Source: Corallium rubrum (taxonomy: Eukaryota > Cnidaria > Anthozoa > Scleralcyonacea > Coralliidae). From it: 64,000 nt of DNA. The number at the start of each line of letters is the position of its first letter. Position 1 is the first letter of the stretch. The notes beneath the pieces are model-generated. The model saw nothing but the letters and a program-made list of their open reading frames with translations. It made no database searches and was not told where the DNA came from. Where the stretch lies: positions 2,704,877 to 2,768,876 of the forward strand of contig OZ036002.1 of the NCBI GenBank assembly GCA_964035015.1. The letters are read 5' to 3'. A program made the translations under genes and the position numbers. Below are positions 12,523 through 24,998 of this stretch, in pieces.

Positions 12523-15500
12523 ATGAAATTGCTGTTTGCTGTTTTCACAATTTCTGCAATTTTCATTTCAGGTTTGTATGTTGAGTGTTTTTACGAAAGT
12601 TTGTCGACAGATCGGACAATACTTTGAATATGAACTAAAAGTCCTGCGCGTCTCGTATTTCAACTATTTGTCTATTACTTCTTGTTTTGCAGAAGGCCTA
12701 GCAGATGTCTACTGGACAAAATGGCTTGACAGAGACGACCCATCCGGGACAGGAGATTGGGAAAGTTACGCAAATTTTGCAAACGACGGCCAAGTAAGTA
12801 TAGTTTTCATCACAGCCACGCACAGAACTTATCCCCGAGTCCGGCCCGGTGAGGGGGCTAATCTCGACATGCGTGGAGTCCAGCTTAATTAGGCTAGTAC
12901 TATTTCATGATACAGCGATACAACGATACAGGAACCTGGGACCTGGAACCGGAACCTGGAACCGGAACCGAATGTTAATTTATCCTAATTTATGCTAATT
13001 ATTCAAATTACGCGTTACAAACTATTTCTCTTTTCCCGGGGGGGGGGGGGTAGTTATTCTGAAGAAATACCAATATACTCCAGCATTATGAGATACAAAT
13101 TTCGGGGGCGGGGAGTTAGTTGTCCTGAAGAAATACCAATATACTCTAGCATTATGATGAGCTACAAACTCTTTCTCTTTTCGGGGGGGGGGGGGTAGTT
13201 GTCCTGAAGAAATACCAATATACTGTCTGAGTAATAATAAGAATATTAACCTTTTGAGACCTGAAAAAAAAGACTTTTATTAACGCCAGACGATTTTACT
13301 CTCCACGGGAAAGCTCCAGGCTTTATTAAAGATTAAGGATAATCGCACGCAACGCCAAATTTTGACGCGTATAACTCTTTAAAGTCCAAGCCCTTTCTCT
13401 GTGGTGAATAAAATCGCATGCATGACGTTAGCCAGTATAAAATACTTAAAAGGCCCACTATATATAAAGGGATAACGCGCCTTTGTCGCAGGTTTGAGAG
13501 CAAGTGCACTATGGCCAAGTGAAATATATTTCAGCATGTAGCACTTTTACAAGTATTATAATCATGCCGGTAATAGGATTTCCTATCGATCGCAGTCTCG
13601 ACGTCTTACCGTGATTCACCTGACGGAAAATGCCATTGAATGAAGCACGAAGAACGACACTCTGCGAATAACAAGCTATAGAATACTATCGAACATATCT
13701 ATATTAATACAACACTTGTTCCTTTTCTGCTGTTTTTTTCTGCAGTTTTGTACCGAGAAGTTGTACACGTAACACGTTTTAGTCAACTGTCAATGTACGC
13801 CAACAAGAATTTTTTTATCTTTAGAATTTTATTGCAACACATACATTCGCCACACTTTCGCATGCCCAACAAGGTATTAATCTTTCAGCAGAGAATGGCC
13901 TGAATAATAAGGAAATAGCTAAGCCAGAGGACAGACGACTCATTGTCATTCTTTCAGTTACTGTTTCGCTAGTTTTGTAGCTACTATTACTAACACTGTG
14001 GTTTTTGAACACACGACATAATCTCTCGGTGTATACTTTCTGTTTTCTGGAGTTTTTACAATGTCATCATCTCGATCACGCAGATGTTGTTTCTGGAGTT
14101 AAAAGGTGAGTAAGAAAGTTTCCAAGTATAAATATTTAATTAAGCTATTAACTTGAGGAGTACTGAGGAAATAATACTGGGGCTTTAGCCTCCTCAGAAA
14201 TACTGAGGAGGCTAAAGTCCCACTCGCCCTCCCTTCTGAAGTGGATGGCTCGCCTCAGCCCGTATAAATGTAATTTTGCAATTTGTAGATATGTAATTTT
14301 AGATTTTACGTTGTTTTTTCGCGCTTCTCGTGCCTGCTTTAACAATTCTGTGGTGTTCGAGTATTTTGATATACTTAATTACGACTTCTATTTACTTAAT
14401 TAAAAATATGATTTGCACTATAGGTATCAATTTCTTTATTTATATCATTAACATTAGTAACTATTATTACTAGATAATTTGTACTTTTTATATATATTTT
14501 TTGCAATCTTTGTATTTCTTGAATATATTAGCAGTAATCCAGCGCGGCAGTGTCTATTCATGTTTCTTCGTATACAGTGACAGGTTTTGTTGTCCTTACA
14601 CAGGAGCAAGTGTTGTATTCATATGCATATGCTTAGCATTTGCGGAGTGTCGTTCTTCGCGCTTCATTCAATGGCATTTTCCGTCAGGTGAGTCACGGTA
14701 AGACGTCGAGACTGCGATCGATAGGAAATCCTATTACCGGCATGATTATAATACTTGTAAAAGCACTATACATGCTGAAATATATTTCACTTGGCCATAG
14801 TGCACTTGCTCTCAAACCTGCGACAAAGGCGCGTTATCCCTTTATATATAGTGGGCCTTTTAAGTATTTTATACTGGCTAACGTCATGCATGCGATTTTA
14901 TTCACCACAGAGAAAGGTCTCGGACTTTTAAAGAGTTATACGCGTCAAAATTTGGCGTTGCGTGCGATTATCCTTAACCTTTAATAAAGCCTGGAGCTTT
15001 CCCGTTGAGAGTAAAATCATCTGGCGTTAATAAAAGACTTTTTCAGGTCTCAAAATGTTTATATCCTTATTATTACTCAAACAGTATATTGTATTTCTTC
15101 AGAACAACTACCCCCCCCCCCCCGAAAAGAGAAATGGTTTGTAGCTCATAAAGAGTACATTGGAATTTCTTCAGGACAACTAACCCCCCCCCCCGAAATT
15201 TGTATCTCATAAAGCTAGAGTATATTGGTATTTCTTCAGAATAACTAACCCCCCCCCCCGAAAAGAGAAATAGTTTGTATCTCATGGAGTATATAACTAC
15301 TCCCCCCGGAAAAGAGAAATAGTTTGTACCTTTATAACGCGTAATTTGAATAATTAGCATAAATTAGGATAAATTAACATTCGGTTCCGGTTCCAGGTTC
15401 CGGTTCCAGGTTCCAGGTTCCTGTATCGTTGTATCGCTGTATCATGAAATAGTACTAGCCGCTTAATTAAGACTTGAACGATAACTCAAAATGGCGGATA

Positions 15501-15940
15501 TGGAGGCCACCATGCACGTCACCCAGTGAATTTGGTGAAATGGGTTATAAAAACCGCTTCAAATAAAAAAAACAAACAACTGAACTTGTTAACCACTTTC
15601 AGACTTAGATCAAATTCCAACTCGGAGAACAAAGAAAAATAAGAAAAACCTGCATTTTCCGTACGAGTTTCGGACTCGACTTTTGTTTCTGTTCCGGAGA
15701 TATTTCGTCGTTCAATCCATTTTCGTGGGTAGAAATTGTTTTGGTACAAGGCCGATAAGCCCAATACGTACTAGCTTCTAAAAAATTGTAAATTTTCCGG
15801 TTGAATTGTTTTTTTGTTTTTTCATTGTACATGCAGCTGATTCGAAGTTTGGCTTCACCGAATCATATGGGGCCTGTTTTATGGCGTTAGCGATCCAGTT
15901 TATACTTAGGGTTCAATAGTTTGAGCGATCTGAATATTTG

Positions 15941-15999
<59 letters not shown>

Positions 16000-16580
16000 T
16001 ATATGGCTGTGTTTGATTTCCGGTCCGTACGCAAAACGACGCACGCTGATTGGTTCCTGAGAGGTCGGGATTTTACGATATTGACCGACCAGTCAATACC
16101 CTTTTTTCTCGGCCCTGTAAGTTTTGGCGGGAACATTTCTGAGTTGATTTGAATACAAATAAAAGAGAAATAGGTTTATTCAAATATTCTGAACAATAAA
16201 ATGTGTTGGAACATCACTGCTGGTTTTCTTTAAAGCTGTTTATCTAAAAACACGACAAATAAAAGCCGAACTGGTGTAAATAAGAAGGCCAAGAAGCGAC
16301 ACAAAAAAGTCAACATGTAATAAGGTAAACAGCATACTCCGCAGACGAAAACAACGCTCGAAGCTTAAAAATAAAATGAACCAATAGCCATATAATAAAT
16401 TCCTCATTAACCTCGTTTGCTCGGTCTGTACGGGAAAGTATTTGCCCTCGGTTTTATCGGACAAACCTCGCTCCTTCGTCGGCTCGGTCTGTACGAAAAC
16501 CTCAAGCAAATACTTTCCCGTACAGACCTCGCACTCGGTTAATAAGTCCTTAATATATACACAAATGTATACATAATAAC

Positions 16581-16630
<50 letters not shown>

Positions 16631-16941
16631 AAATACTCATTAATAATTCATGAAGAAAACACAAAAGAAATCATGACCGTGAAGGAGGTTGTATATCTGA
16701 TACAAACCACACGTGGTTGTATTACTAGTGGTTGTATATCAGGTCTATCTCCGCTCTAAAACATTGAAATTGAGCATTTTCTGAATTAATCTGAACAAAT
16801 ATTACTCATATTAACATCAAAGACTCGGCGTATTTTAAGCTATTTACAATATTCGTGTCCGTGTTGTATTGGATATGACAAGCTCTCGCCCTCGGCTCGA
16901 GCTTGTATATCCAATACAACACGGCCACTCATATTGTAAAT

Positions 16942-17010
<69 letters not shown>

Positions 17011-17946
17011 TGTGTGTGTGTTTGTGTGTGTGTGTGCATGTGTGTGTGTGCGTGCGTGTGCATGGTTCTCAAGGGATGTTTGCGGCAATATAAGAACTCA
17101 TTTATTGTTGTTCTTGATCCCGTTTAGGTGCCATGTCGTGTTGGTTATAAGCCGGTTCAAGCCAATTGCCAAGTAAAAAATGGATATCGCTGGTATACAG
17201 CCAACAAAAAGATACGAGATGAATATGCTTGTACTGCCAAAGGATTTGTCTGTATCAATGCTGAACAAGGATGCAAGAAGCCCCAGGTCTGTTGCCCAGA
17301 TTTCGAAATTCAGTTCTTATGCTATAAAGGTAAGTTAATACTGCTGTTGTAAATTTTTGCCAATCAATTTATCTGAACAAAACTAAAGAAATATACTGAG
17401 GCAGCTGTTATGTTTGGTATTATTCCTTATGCCGTCGGCAGGCCCGCCATAATCGAAGACTTCTCAAATAGTTGTTTGCAAAACCGAAGAAAGGAAAGAA
17501 GAAAGGAAAAAAGGAGGGAGGGAGGGGGGGAGGGGGGAGGGAGGGAGGGAGGGAGGGAGGGAGGGAGGGAGGGAGGGAGGGACGGAGGGAGGGAGGGAGG
17601 TAGGGAGGGAGGGAAGGGAGGGAGGGAGGGAGGGAGGGAGGGAGGGAGGGACGGAGGGAAGGAGGGAGGGAGGGAGGGAGGGAGGGAGGGAGGGAGGGAG
17701 GGAGGGAGGGAGGGAGGGAAGGAGGGAAGGAGGGAAGTAGGGAAGGAGGGAAGGAGGGAAGGAGGGAAGGAAGGAAGGAAGGAAGGGAAGGAAAGGAAAG
17801 GAAAGGAAAGGAAAGGAAAGGAAAGGAAACGAAACGAAACGAAACGAAACGAAACGAAACGAAACGGAAGGAAGGAAGGAAGCAAGGAAAAGAAAAGTGC
17901 AAATCTTGTATAGCTAACTATATTGTATTTTCTTTTCGCAGCCTGA
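12523..17946 (+). CDS. Small secreted WxxW-domain protein (4 exons)
   Basis: Exons 12523-12571, 12693-12793, 17128-17329 and 17942-17946 join in frame through GT..AG introns to give about 118 residues. The start follows GAAGATCCAAAG and opens a hydrophobic signal peptide (MKLLFAVFTISAIFIS). Exon 2 encodes WTKWLDRDDPSGTGDWE, the hallmark of the WxxW domain known from mucins and cartilage intermediate layer protein. Exon 3 supplies the cysteine-rich remainder, ending CCPDFEIQFLC, the usual end of that domain. About eight cysteines suggest disulphide-bonded extracellular folding. The last exon holds only two bases of an Ala codon and TGA. AATAAA motifs near 18018 and 18064 could direct polyadenylation. 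Intron 2 (4.3 kb) contains a foldback transposon and (TA)n/(TG)n tracts; intron 3 is a polypurine tract. A single-domain protein this short is far smaller than mucins or CILP, so the role is unknown: secreted matrix or mucus component by inference. Confidence 0.85.
12892..15460. mobile_element. Mutator-like foldback transposon, 9-bp target duplication
   Basis: The inverted ends begin GGCTAGTACTATTTCATGAT on both strands. GCTTAATTA flanks the element exactly at 12883-12891 and 15461-15469. The arms run about 12892-13690 and 14635-15460. Each arm carries three or four subterminal units of 70-80 bp with a G(9-12) run and GAAGAAATACCAATATACT. The 0.95 kb centre has no transposase; a hairpin there at 14165-14225 pairs CTTTAGCCTCCTCAG with its complement. 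A 9-bp duplication with long inverted repeats fits MULE-type elements (family knowledge). It sits inside intron 2 of the WxxW gene and is non-autonomous. Confidence 0.8.
15470..16946. repeat. Intron 2 remainder: (TA)n tracts and small foldbacks
   Basis: (TA)n lies at about 15945-15994 and 16583-16626. A hairpin around 16430-16535 pairs GGTCTGTACGGGAAAGTATT with AATACTTTCCCGTACAGACC. A second at about 16845-16940 pairs CCGTGTTGTATTGGATAT with ATATCCAATACAACACGG; its core word also occurs near 3340. No gene apart from the enclosing intron. Confidence 0.65.
16947..17062. repeat. (TA)n-(TG)n compound microsatellite
   Basis: About 60 bp of AT dinucleotides are followed by about 55 bp of TG-rich repeat, ending some 65 bp before exon 3 of the WxxW gene. 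ORFs over it are artefacts. Confidence 0.95.
17515..17880 (+). repeat. (GGGA)n/(GGAA)n polypurine tract
   Basis: About 365 bp of almost pure purine on the plus strand pass from GGGA to GGAA to GAAAC units, inside intron 3 of the WxxW gene. The strand asymmetry would allow triplex or G-rich structure. The Gly-Arg-Glu and Pro-Ser ORFs over it are artefacts. Confidence 0.95.
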
Positions 17947-18320
17947 TCAGTTTCAACTTTCAACTAAAAGATAGAAGTCCAAAATCCACTAAAAATAATC
18001 ACAAGGCACATTTGGGAATAAACTTAAATTTTTCTTGCATGCTAATGTAATTTTTAGAGCTGATGAATAAAACGCACCAATTTTTTTAATAAGTTTGCTG
18101 AGGTACTTCACTGTACCTTGATGTGAGCTAGTACATTTATTTTGTACTCAATCTTTTTTGGTGATTCCCACTCTTTAATACACTCATAATAAGCTTGTGT
18201 GAGTATTCGCTACCTGGCCTAAGAGACTGTTTACCTTTTAAAATCAATCTTATCAACCTTTCCTGTTTTAAAGCCATGTCACATGTTGCAACTTTGCATG
18301 CAACTTGTCTCGCAAAGACA

Positions 18321-18326
<6 letters not shown>

Positions 18327-18357
<31 letters not shown>

Positions 18358-18545
18358 AATGCAATGCAATGCAATGCAATGCAATGCAATGCAATGCAAT
18401 GCAATGCAATGCAATGCAATGCAATGCAATGCAATGCAATGCAATGCAATGCAATGCAATGCAATGCAATGCAATGCATTGCAGTGCAGTGCATTGCAGT
18501 GCAGTGCAGTGCAGTGCAATGCAATGCAATACAATACAATACAAT
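18327..18545 (+). repeat. (TA)n and (CAATG)n microsatellite
   Basis: A short TA run (18327-18351) leads into about 38 CAATG units, the last ones degenerate (CAGTG, CAATA). It lies 0.4 kb past the WxxW stop codon. All ORFs on it are repeat artefacts. Confidence 0.95.
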
Positions 18546-18667
18546 GCAATACAATACTGTAAAACCCACATACATGCAAGAAACTGTAGATTAAGAACCT
18601 CCATGCAGGCTGAAATTTAGCCATGATTTAGCCAATTAAGCATCCGATATATAATAAGAACCAGTTC

Positions 18668-19730
18668 AGCCTGAGAAATATTAGTCTCGGCTCGGTCGCT
18701 CAAAAATGAACTTAGCGATCGTGGCGATCATATGGAAACCACTGACGCAACAATCGCCACGATCGCCGAGATAGAAAATGTTCTATTTCGGAGCGGACCA
18801 TTAAAACAATGGCCGCGATCAACCATGACTAGACGAATTAAATCGCATACAATCTGAGTCGGGATAAAACGTAGTTCATTTATAACATGAGGCTGAGCAG
18901 CCGTAGTAAACATAACATTTCTGATTTGAGAAACTTTTTAATGTTTAGGTATTCTATAAGGATAAACTTTGCTTATCGACTATCCTTGACAATAATACTA
19001 AACGTAGTGTCTAAAAATAATGAACTCAAAGCATGAAAAAACAGTCCCAGCCTATGTTATCTTCCCGTTATGCTTTAATAGACACGATGTAATTTGCATA
19101 GGGGCCCAAATTGAATAGGAAATTGAATAGGAAACTAATTTGCTTGTGGGCCTAAAGGCCCGGTCAAATGAGGATGAGAGTTGATGAGAGTTGATGAGAG
19201 TTCCAACTCTCGGTCGCGTTTGACCACCAACTCTCATCGACTCTCATGCACTCTTATCAACTCTCATCAACTTTGAGCTGGTTCAAATTTTAATGAGAGT
19301 GGATGAAAGTTTTTGCTCGTTTGACCGGCATGAGAGTTGGCATATGAGAGTTGATGAGAGTTTAGTACTTTGTTTACCTCGAAATTCGTTCCTGGTCTCT
19401 CTGCTATACACGCGGTAAATCCTGCAACTCTCGTCAACTCTCATGGTCAACTCTCATGGTCAACTCTCATGGTCAACTCTCATGGTCAACTCTCATGGTC
19501 AACTCTCATCAACTCTCATCCTCGTTTGACCGGGGCATGAGAGTTGAGAAAACTCTCAGACAAACTCTCACTTGCCAACTCTCATCAACTCTCATCAACT
19601 CTCATCCTCGTTTGACCGGGCCTTAAATTTGGTGTATATGGAAACAGCGACATGATTGTTGACAGTTGCGATCGCCGAGTTAATTTTTGGGCGATCGCAG
19701 CGATCGTGGCGATTATATGGACACCAGGCT
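18668..19730. mobile_element. Small TAA-type element with GCGATCG-rich ends
   Basis: The right end reads GGCGATTATATGGACACCAGGCT followed by TAA only in part comparable form; its reverse complement begins AGCCTGGTGTCCATAT. The left end begins AGCCTGAG and shares CAAAAATGAACTTAGCGATCG with the right-end CAAAAATTAACTCGGCGATCG. Several GATCGCCACGATCGCC units face both ways. It is interrupted by another MITE at 19156-19623. No protein seen; the flanking triplet is TAA on the right only. Confidence 0.5.
19156..19623. mobile_element. MITE built from CTCTCATCAA repeats, TAA-flanked
   Basis: The ends AGGCCCGGTCAAATGAGGAT and ATCCTCGTTTGACCGGGCCT are inverted and flanked by TAA (19153-19155, 19624-19626). 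The interior consists almost wholly of GATGAGAGTT or its complement in runs, including five near-identical GGTCAACTCTCAT units at 19443-19510, plus internal TTTGACCG ends that suggest nested copies. Confidence 0.85.
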
Positions 19731-19937
19731 TAAAGGTGTTTAGTGTCTGAAGCGACTGCCCGAATTTGTTTACTTGAAAGCTAATATTTCGCTTACTATA
19801 TAGCTCAGAGCTTTACACAATTTACGAAGAATGGCATTATGAATATAATATTGCTGGTCGTGTAAATAAATCTGTGCGAAAAGCTTTAAACAAAAGGTAC
19901 GCTATGCGTACATGTATCTGCGCCACAAGTAGCCTAA

Positions 19938-20118
19938 GGAACTGTTTACAAGTATATCGAAATTAGCCTAAGGGAAGGTTTACCCTAGCACCTGGGTTAC
20001 CCTTGCACCCCAGTTACCCTAGCTCTCGTACATTTCTTGTTTTTTTGTTTGTTGTGTTTATTAGGATGCTAGGATAACCTGGGTGCTAGGGTAACCCTAC
20101 CTCCTTGTAAACAGGCCC
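19938..20118. mobile_element. 181-bp MITE, TAA-flanked
   Basis: The right end CCTTGTAAACAGGCCC pairs with the left GGAACTGTTTACAAG. Inner arms share GGTTTACCCTAGCACC(T)GGGTTA. TAA stands on both sides (19935-19937, 20119-20121). Confidence 0.8.
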
Positions 20119-20145
20119 TAAAAGACACGCCCAGATTTGCTTTCA

Positions 20146-20413
20146 CTATTTAATATGATTCACCATTGTTTGCACCATTGAAGCAAATTCCATGTCAGTT
20201 AATCCAGGCATAGTTAATCCAGGCATGGTTCCTTGCCGGTAGTATCTCCACAACATCTTCGTCATCACTTGACTGATCACTGCAATCCGGTGCGCGATTA
20301 GCCCTCGTTTTCTGATAAGTCTTCTTAACGTCCCTCTTTGGTGTTTCTGAGTTTTCAAAGCAGTTAACAAAATACAAGCTACGATTCATGTTGAAAGGTA
20401 CATGAAGGTGCAT
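20146..20413 (-). pseudogene. Possible frameshifted exon remnant
   Basis: One minus frame encodes ENSETPKRDVKKTYQKTR followed by an acidic SSDDEDVVEI stretch. Another frame continues with GLTDMEFASMVQTMVNHIK and a stop. The two halves look like one protein tail separated by a frameshift near a local 15-bp duplication (ATGCCTGGATTAAC repeated). No family recognised. It could equally be chance. Confidence 0.25.
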
Positions 20414-20419
20414 AAATCC

Positions 20420-22480
20420 TTTGTTTTAAGTTTATTAATATTTAAACAGTACAGTTTAGTGATTGAACCCAAACATTGCTATTGGATGATTGCTTCATTA
20501 TACAGAAAACACAATATGTGCAGTAACCGTGAAAGTGCACAAATTTCCATAAACCTGAACAGAAACAAAAAACAATGACTTTTGTTGAGCTTCCAAACCA
20601 TGTATTGAAGTATATTTTCTATTAACTATGATCCAGCTCAGTTAACATATTAAATAAGCGAATGAGATTAAAGGTCAATCACTCAATCCCTTGATATTAA
20701 AAAGATAACGTGGGGCAAATCATGGCTATTTAGATACAACTTAACTTTATACAGCAAACAGTTAATGAGTACATGTGTGCACTGCACTGATAATAAACTT
20801 GATTGCATTAAAACTGTAAAATGATGCTACCAGTTGTAAAATATATACTTGTAAGATATATACTTGTAAGTTTCCTCCAAAGAAAATTGTTTGTCTTCCG
20901 AAGAGTGATATGTTCGTCTCTTGAAGACCACGGTCCTATTAATTCATAAACAGTTTACACGTGTCCTGAGTCGCCTGAATCGCCCAACGAGTTGAAAACC
21001 TTTTGTCGACAAAAACTGTGGTAGATCACACTTGCAAGTTTACTACAAGTCATGTTAAAAATACTTGCCTTTTGTATCAGCAATACTGCGTTTCTTCGAA
21101 AATATATGGTGTTGCTCATCGACTGCAAACACGATCGGGGATTAAAGAATACTTGTTGCCATCGTTCAAACTGACAGCTCTAACGTTGACGCCAAAAAAT
21201 TCTGAGCTTCGATTGTCTCCGATGTAATGGTCGCGCATTGGTTAGAGTTACACCACAGCACACACTACAGGTCAGTGGTTACCCAAAAAAGTTAACACAC
21301 AAACACACACACACAACACGATAGCAATATATCTGCTGCGCAGATACAAAAACACGGAGGTCAGGTTTCCAGAATCTGGAAGCGTCGCTGTGATTGGTAG
21401 GTCTAAGGGAATGGAATGTGTGGCTCGAGCGAGCCGTAAGAACGTCTGCGAAGGAAACTAGACAAACATATGAAGCAATTTCTTATGCGAAAAATCACTA
21501 AAGCTCCGAACACACGGGTACAGAGCATGCTTTATACGGGTCCTTGAAAACAGACATTATATAGAGTACTATAATACTAGATCAATGCCAGCCAAAAATG
21601 GTACTATTTAATACTAAATGGTAGTATTCTATTGTTCATTTGCTTTTTTATTGCAATAACAAGACCCCTGGTCATGTGAAGGTGTTTTGGGTAAAAGGTA
21701 CTAAAGCGTCATCAAATGCAGTGCTAAGATCTGAAGTCTAAACACATTGGTCACAGACAAAAGTCAAAAGCCAATATTCCGATAGAAAACACAGTTTGCA
21801 ATACACAAAACACAAAACACGATTGCCTGTATTTAACGTATATTTCCACACATGTACACAGCGTTCGTATGTCGAGTCTCTTCGGGTATTAAATATCAAC
21901 ACAGCTATCAATTAACGGCGTGTGCGATTGTAAGGGCATATAATAACAGGTTTCTTGCCAACGACATTACTAATCAATAACTATGTCTGTGAACACACAA
22001 AACACATCCGAGACGAGAAAGACTTGATCAGACATCAGGAAAGCAAAGAAAGAAAGCATTTGGCATGAATACGCAACAGTTTCGCAAAGCCTGATGGGAT
22101 GACGCAGTGATTGCCAATTTCGCGACATAGATCAGCAATAGCCCAAGTAATTACAGTAGTGTAATACGTACGTTGTGTCCTAGCGGGATTTAAAACACTC
22201 TTTTTCAACCAGATGAAGGAAATACATCGTATGTCAGGAACAATTGTTTTAGGTTTTTAGCCTCCTAAATAAAATGCCTGATTTCTCACTACACACCCAA
22301 CATTTAAGAACCATTGCAGCCTGACTTTAAGAAATATAGGGGTTCTTTTATGTGGGCTTTTACTGTATTCTCTAGTCTCAGCGTCCCGCAGTTAGTAAAT
22401 ATCGATGCATTTACGTCTATATATGAGTTTGTTATTATTATTTCGGTGCCTCGTAACAAAAACCATACATATATATGTAT
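20420..22480. other. Gene-free stretch
   Basis: No convincing gene, RNA or paired inverted repeat found in 2 kb. Short ORFs (for example 21003-21227) have no splice support or recognisable motif. Confidence 0.4.
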
Positions 22481-22488
22481 GTATGTAA

Positions 22489-23342
22489 GGCTTGGTTTAG
22501 ACGTCGAAGTTCCGTCGCATTTAATTCGTCGCATTTAATGCGACCAATTTTATCCGACGGAAATGCAACGTCTAAACTGATTTTATTCGACGCGTCGCAT
22601 TTAATTCGACGCTGTCGAATTATGCGACGAGCTGTGTCGCATAATTCGACGGAAATGCGACGTTGATTTAGACGTCGCATAAAATGCAGTCGAATAAAAT
22701 GCATAAATTAGTATAATCACTTTTTCTATCCTACAATATCCCTCAATACCCAACAATTTTACAATACGTGGGCCCCACGAAGATCATTTTCAACATGGCG
22801 TACTTGTTTTAATCGTCCAGAATGTTTTGTGACGGACGAAAACAATTAGTATGAAGTTGGGTGGCAATAAAGGGTTACTTGCTAAAGGTATTGGAGTTTT
22901 CGGCTGAAGAAAACTGTCGAACTAGCCGAAAGCAACACATTAATCGAGTTTTAAGAATGAGAGAGTTTTAAGCGAAAGCTTATACATTCCAATTCCACTA
23001 ACGACAAACAGACGACCAACGCCAAGGTTTAACAACACATGTTGAAACACAGAGAGTATCTGAAGGTCTTCTTTGTGTTTTAGCTTTTTGATAAACTCAC
23101 TTGATCATGAAGATAAAAACATGGCGTTTCTCTTAACAGCTGGGTGCCATGCAAATTGGAGGGTAATTCGAAGCTCGAAACACCAACGTTAAGAGCTATT
23201 TGGCGTTAAATTTCAACCGTAACATTAAATGCGACACATTAAATTCGACGTCTAAACCGAACTGTGCCACTTCTGTCGCATAATCGTCGCATTAAATTCT
23301 ACGAATTAAATGCGACGGAACTTTTTAGTCGAGTGAAATGCC
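22489..23342. mobile_element. Element with GTCGCATTTAATTCG subterminal repeats
   Basis: The left end follows TAA and reads GGCTTGGTTTAGACGTCGAA, then TTCCGTCGCATTTAATTCGT. The right end carries the inverted word ACGAATTAAATGCGACGGAA. At least eight GTCGCATTTAATTCGACG-like words face both ways within 200 bp of the left end. The outermost 20 bp have diverged at the right and no TAA was found there. No ORF. Confidence 0.6.
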
Positions 23343-23416
23343 AAATATTACTTATAACATACCCATTATTCGTTACCGGTATTACCACTTATATATACAG
23401 CATTCGTTGACATTAC

Positions 23417-23480
23417 TCTCCGTATAGCTCAGTGGTGAGAGCATTGCACTAGTAATCGCAAGGTCTCGGGTCAATTATAT
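23417..23480 (+). tRNA. tRNA-Thr-derived pseudogene or SINE head
   Basis: TAGCTCAGTGGTGAGAGCA is a standard D arm/A box. The anticodon arm TTGCA-CTAGTAA-T(C)GCAA would carry AGT (Thr) if the single extra C is discounted. The T arm degenerates after GGGTCAA. Not a functional tRNA as it stands. Confidence 0.55.
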
Positions 23481-23794
23481 ATACTAGCTGGAAAGTCTTG
23501 ATGTTGCATTTTTGCAACTGGTCCCAGTTTGCTTCTTATATTTATTTATAGTTGGAAACATATATATTTGCCTCAAAAAATATTTGTATTGTAAACTATA
23601 CCTTTACTGCTATTAAGGGATATATTTGTATCGTTCCGCATATTGTGTTGGGAACTTCAAAACAACTCATGAAGTCCTCATTCAATATTCAAAAGACAAT
23701 GATAATTGACAGCGGATTCAATACAATCAGTTTCCTTCAGCAGTATAGTAAAGAATGGTTTACAATAGTATTATTTATTCTATTATATCATAGA

Positions 23795-24310
23795 TAATGA
23801 AGGGGAACTGGATAGGAAACTTAAAACAATCTTACGAAACCGGAAACGATGTTTGCACAACTTGCAATAGTAATTATACACTTACAAGCAGCTGATGCAC
23901 CTAACGAGTGATCGCACATGGCCAGGATCAACCATTGCTGAAATTAAACAATAGCGTAATATCACTTAAGTCAGTAGTGTCTGATTTTAGCCCCTTATAA
24001 GTGTATAATTACCATAGCAGTTGTGTAAACATCGCTTCCGGTTTCGTAAGTTTCCTATCCAGTTCCCCTTCCATTATCCATGGATGCAGCACCTGCAAGT
24101 GCCCTAATTACCGGAAATTCCATAACTCTAAAAAGTGGATAAGGACATGTTTTTCACATATGATAATTAGGTATGTAAATATTAGATGACTCAGCCTTGT
24201 TATTCACATAATTAACATAATAATAAGCGAAAACGTTAGTGCAATAAGGTTTTTTTTTATAAATGAGTGGTTAATTTATTTATTATTTCGTCTCTAACGT
24301 TTGCCAACCA
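23795..24310 (-). repeat. Inverted and direct fragments of the 1-9 kb repeat family
   Basis: 23795-24000 is an inverted copy and 24000-24085 a direct copy of the block around 2140-2500/5700-6010 (GAACTGGATAGGAAACTT, CGGAAACGATGTTTGCACAA). 24180-24310 matches 8663-8850. A (TA)n run follows at 24325-24345. Confidence 0.7.
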
Positions 24311-24675
24311 ACAAATTTTGATTATATATATATATATATATATATAACATTTTAGGGTCTAAAAATATCATACCCATAGTGCAATTAAAAAGTAGCCACT
24401 TTTGTCAATATTTTCTAGACCCTAAAAAAATATCTATCTAACATGCATGGCGGCATAAGGCAAAATAATGTGTTAAACCGACGGCAAAATGACAATTTTA
24501 CGTAAATTGGGAAAAACAGGAAACGCTTGTTAAAATAATGTCACACTATATCGATTTCGTTCTATTAATCTTTACTATATGTTAGACTCTGGTAACACAT
24601 TAATTCATTGATTTGCCTGAACAATGATCAACGCGCTTTTGGAATAAGTATTTCATACGCCTACATATAACTTAA

Positions 24676-24998
24676 GCAGTGCCAAGTACAGTTGATTTCC
24701 GCGTATAAACTTATAGCTAACATGTCAACAGTACACTTGAAACATTAGTTTCCGAAAGATCTTGAAGCCAAACGAGCACTCGCTCAGGAAACGCGGTTGG
24801 CTAACACTATAGCAATCTTTTTATTAGCGATGGACTTACAATATAAATAATAGAGTAACTGCGAATTTCGGCCTGAAATTATCCGCCTTCTGTGATGACA
24901 GTGTTCTTTGAGGGGCCCAGTGACGTATAATTAATTGAATTCAGGAGGGGCGAGAAGAGTTGATAAATTTGGTGTGCTTCTGACCCTCTTGATCATTC
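24676..24998 (+). repeat. Duplicated promoter/first-exon-like segment, copy B (left half)
   Basis: Paralogue of 11665-12015 in the same orientation. It ends exactly at the BEL/Pao insertion, and the continuation is at 35606. The ATG of the leader ORF in copy A is AAG here. Confidence 0.75.

Noticed and set aside
17410..17963. Gly/Arg/Glu-rich and Pro/Ser/Leu-rich ORFs
   Set aside because: Both strands are open because of the GGGA/GGAA repeat inside intron 3 of the WxxW gene.
18353..18545. CRISPR-like regular repetition
   Set aside because: There are no unique spacers, the unit is five bases, and the DNA is eukaryotic.
18137..18624. Met-Gln-Cys-Asn-Ala repeat ORFs
   Set aside because: Artefact of the CAATG pentanucleotide repeat; all six frames are open.
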